Source: Verrucomicrobia bacterium UBA1727 (GTDB lineage Bacteria; Verrucomicrobiota; Kiritimatiellia; RFP12; UBA1067). From it: a DNA stretch of 15,519 nt. Position numbers and translations under genes: made by a program. Under the pieces are notes generated by a model. That model was given only the letters and a program-made list of their open reading frames with translations, ran no database searches and was not told the DNA's origin. The stretch is taken from NCBI GenBank assembly GCA_002315875.1, contig DCIL01000010.1, positions 5,014-20,532 on the forward strand, read 5' to 3'. Below, piece after piece: positions 14,586 to 15,519 of this stretch (position 1 is the stretch's first letter; each line of letters starts with the position of its first letter).

Positions 14586-15271
14586 CACCTGTGTTCGTCC
14601 CGTATGAGCTTGCCGTCCTTCATCAGCAGCTGCCGCTTCGCATACGCGGCAATGTCATCTTCGTGAGTGACCATGATGATGGTGATGCCTTCTTTGGAAA
14701 GCTCCGTAAATAGATTCATGATCTCGACCGAACTCTTCGTATCGAGATTGCCCGTCGGCTCGTCCGCGAACAACACCGGCGGATCGTTCATGAGCGCGCG
14801 CGCAATCGCAACGCGCTGCTGCTGTCCGCCGGACATCTGGGCGGGAGTGTGTCCGGTACGTCCGCCAAGGCCGACGCGGCGGAGAAGCTCCATCGCACGA
14901 CGGCGACGCGCGGCATGGTTGAGCCGCCCGAGATAGAGGTCTGGCAGCTCCACCTGTTCGACGGCGCGCGTGCGCGGCAGCAGATTGAAACTCTGGAAGA
15001 CGAAGCCGAGCTTGCTATTGCGTATGTGTGCAAGCTCGGTCGTGCTGCGCCGCGCGACTTCCATGCCGTCCAAGAGATACGAACCGGAAGTTGGCGTGTC
15101 GAGGCAGCCGAGAATGTTCAGCAAGGTGGACTTGCCCGAACCCGAAGCGCCCATGATGGCCACGAACTCGCCATTGTCGATCGTGAGACTGACTCCGTCC
15201 AGCGCATGCACCGCCTCGTCGCCGACCTGATATGTCTTCCTTAAGTCGGAAATCTCTATAAGACAACCCAT
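14585..15271 (-). CDS. MacB/LolD-type ABC transporter ATP-binding protein
   Basis: This 228-residue protein is the size of a stand-alone LolD/MacB/FtsE-class ATPase. It has Walker A GASGSGKS (41-48), Q-loop Q93, the subfamily-typical NLLPRTRAVEQVELP, ABC signature SGGQQ (147-151), Walker B VLFADE (166-171) and the switch histidine H203 in VTHEDD. It should power the MacB-type permease two genes downstream. The ATG at 15271 lies only 8 bases after a strong extended -10 promoter, so its transcript is likely leaderless or nearly so. The next gene (IspH-UppS) starts on its stop codon. LolD, with a lipoprotein-release role, is an alternative name, but the single-permease MacB form fits better. Confidence 0.93.
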   Translation of the reverse strand: MGCLIEISDLRKTYQVGDEAVHALDGVSLTIDNGEFVAIMGASGSGKSTLLNILGCLDTPTSGSYLLDGMEVARRSTTELAHIRNSKLGFVFQSFNLLPRTRAVEQVELPDLYLGRLNHAARRRRAMELLRRVGLGGRTGHTPAQMSGGQQQRVAIARALMNDPPVLFADEPTGNLDTKSSVEIMNLFTELSKEGITIIMVTHEDDIAAYAKRQLLMKDGKLIRDEHR

Positions 15272-15279
15272 AGGGCTGT

Positions 15280-15288
15280 ATTATACCA
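15280..15288 (-). promoter_or_regulatory. Extended -10 promoter of the six-gene operon
   Basis: The minus strand reads TGGTATAAT, a perfect TATAAT with TGn extension. The sequence 17 bp upstream (CTGCGA) is a poor -35. A start site 6-7 bases after the hexamer falls at about 15273-15274, only two or three bases before the ATG at 15271, with no room for a ribosome binding site. Confidence 0.6.
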
Positions 15289-15325
15289 TAATGGTTAATA
15301 TGTCGCAGTTATGGGCACCGCGCGG

Positions 15326-15387
15326 CAGGCGTGTCGCATTTGAAATCCAAGAACACTCCGGTTGCTCCCAATTAAGCGACACGCCTG
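15326..15387. repeat. 12-bp perfect inverted repeat with 38-nt loop
   Basis: CAGGCGTGTCGC (15326-15337) is exactly complementary to GCGACACGCCTG (15376-15387), with 38 nt between. It lies just upstream of the operon promoter. Its arms resemble those of the next inverted repeat, sharing AGGCG-GTCG, and the loop length is identical. Confidence 0.8.
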
Positions 15388-15390
15388 GGG

Positions 15391-15450
15391 TCGACCGCCT
15401 CTTGTCGCTGAACAGTGGTCAGCCATTCACTCTTCAATTGAGGCGGTCGA
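15391..15450. repeat. 11-bp perfect inverted repeat with 38-nt loop
   Basis: TCGACCGCCTC (15391-15401) is exactly complementary to GAGGCGGTCGA (15440-15450), with 38 nt between. It starts three bases after the previous palindrome ends. The loop itself can form short hairpins such as CTGA/TCAG. The decamer array starts immediately after the right arm. Confidence 0.8.
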
Positions 15451-15490
15451 GTTGTTCAATGTTGTTCAGTGTAGTTCAGGGTTGTTCATT
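15451..15490. repeat. Tandem 10-bp repeat, four copies
   Basis: Four consecutive decamers read GTTGTTCAAT, GTTGTTCAGT, GTAGTTCAGG and GTTGTTCATT on the plus strand, a consensus of GTTGTTCANT. A degraded fifth unit may follow at 15491-15500. The unit length is close to one helical turn, so a repeated word would face the same side of the DNA. There are no spacers, so this is not a CRISPR array. Confidence 0.8.
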
Positions 15491-15519
15491 GTCATGCTTG
15501 CGCGATCAGAAGAACAGGT

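Larger units (their letters stand above)
15289..15519. other. Non-coding region at the right edge
   Basis: No convincing gene is seen here on either strand. It holds two inverted repeats, a decamer array (listed separately) and scattered TGTCGC words at 15302, 15332 and 15403. At the very edge a minus-strand frame ending in TGA near 15493 could be the tail of an upstream gene, and a plus-strand ATG at 15494 is open to the edge. Both are too short to call. Confidence 0.6.

Noticed and set aside
15326..15450. Integron attC sites
   Set aside because: The RYYYAAC and GTTRRRY core sites at the ends are missing, and there is no cassette array or integrase.
15451..15490. CRISPR array
   Set aside because: Ten-base units with no spacers; it is a simple tandem repeat.

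Overview
The window looks like chromosome from an anaerobic, polysaccharide-degrading bacterium. The PVC group (Kiritimatiellota/Lentisphaerota-like Verrucomicrobiota) is my best guess. It rests on GC-rich coding sequence, large secreted beta-helix and glycosidase proteins, the methylerythritol (IspH) isoprenoid route, and a MacB/LolD-type ABC system. This is an inference; no rRNA or marker gene is present to prove it. All ten complete genes and one partial gene lie on the minus strand, so the window reads from right to left.

Right edge to 6812: a 248-bp non-coding region holds two long-loop inverted repeats, a tandem decamer array and an extended -10 promoter. It is followed by a tightly packed six-gene run: MacB/LolD-type ABC ATPase, a fused IspH-UppS isoprenoid enzyme, MacB-type ABC permease, a secreted GH28-like plus polysaccharide-deacetylase protein, a HIT-family protein, and a 902-residue secreted beta-helix protein. 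The first junctions overlap by 1-4 bp and the later gaps are 10-18 bp, so this is very probably one transcript. It mixes lipid-carrier synthesis, an envelope ABC machine and secreted carbohydrate-active proteins. The transporter's two subunit genes are separated by the isoprenoid fusion.

6811 to 893: an AT-rich spacer with a good promoter leads into a stand-alone AAA/DUF4143 ATPase. After 65 bp comes a second overlapping run: a divergent ThyX-like protein with a cysteine-rich tail, an RluB/RsuA-type pseudouridine synthase, a DjlA-like TerB/J-domain membrane co-chaperone, and a GH95 alpha-L-fucosidase.

892 to 1: a spacer carrying a 13-bp inverted repeat and an extended -10 promoter, then the first 244 codons of a TPR-type protein that runs off the left edge.

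The most notable items are the IspH-UppS fusion and its place inside an ABC transporter operon, the GH28/CE4 fusion, the divergent ThyX-like protein, and a family of long-loop palindromes in the intergenic regions. I found no tRNA, rRNA, CRISPR array or transposase gene.
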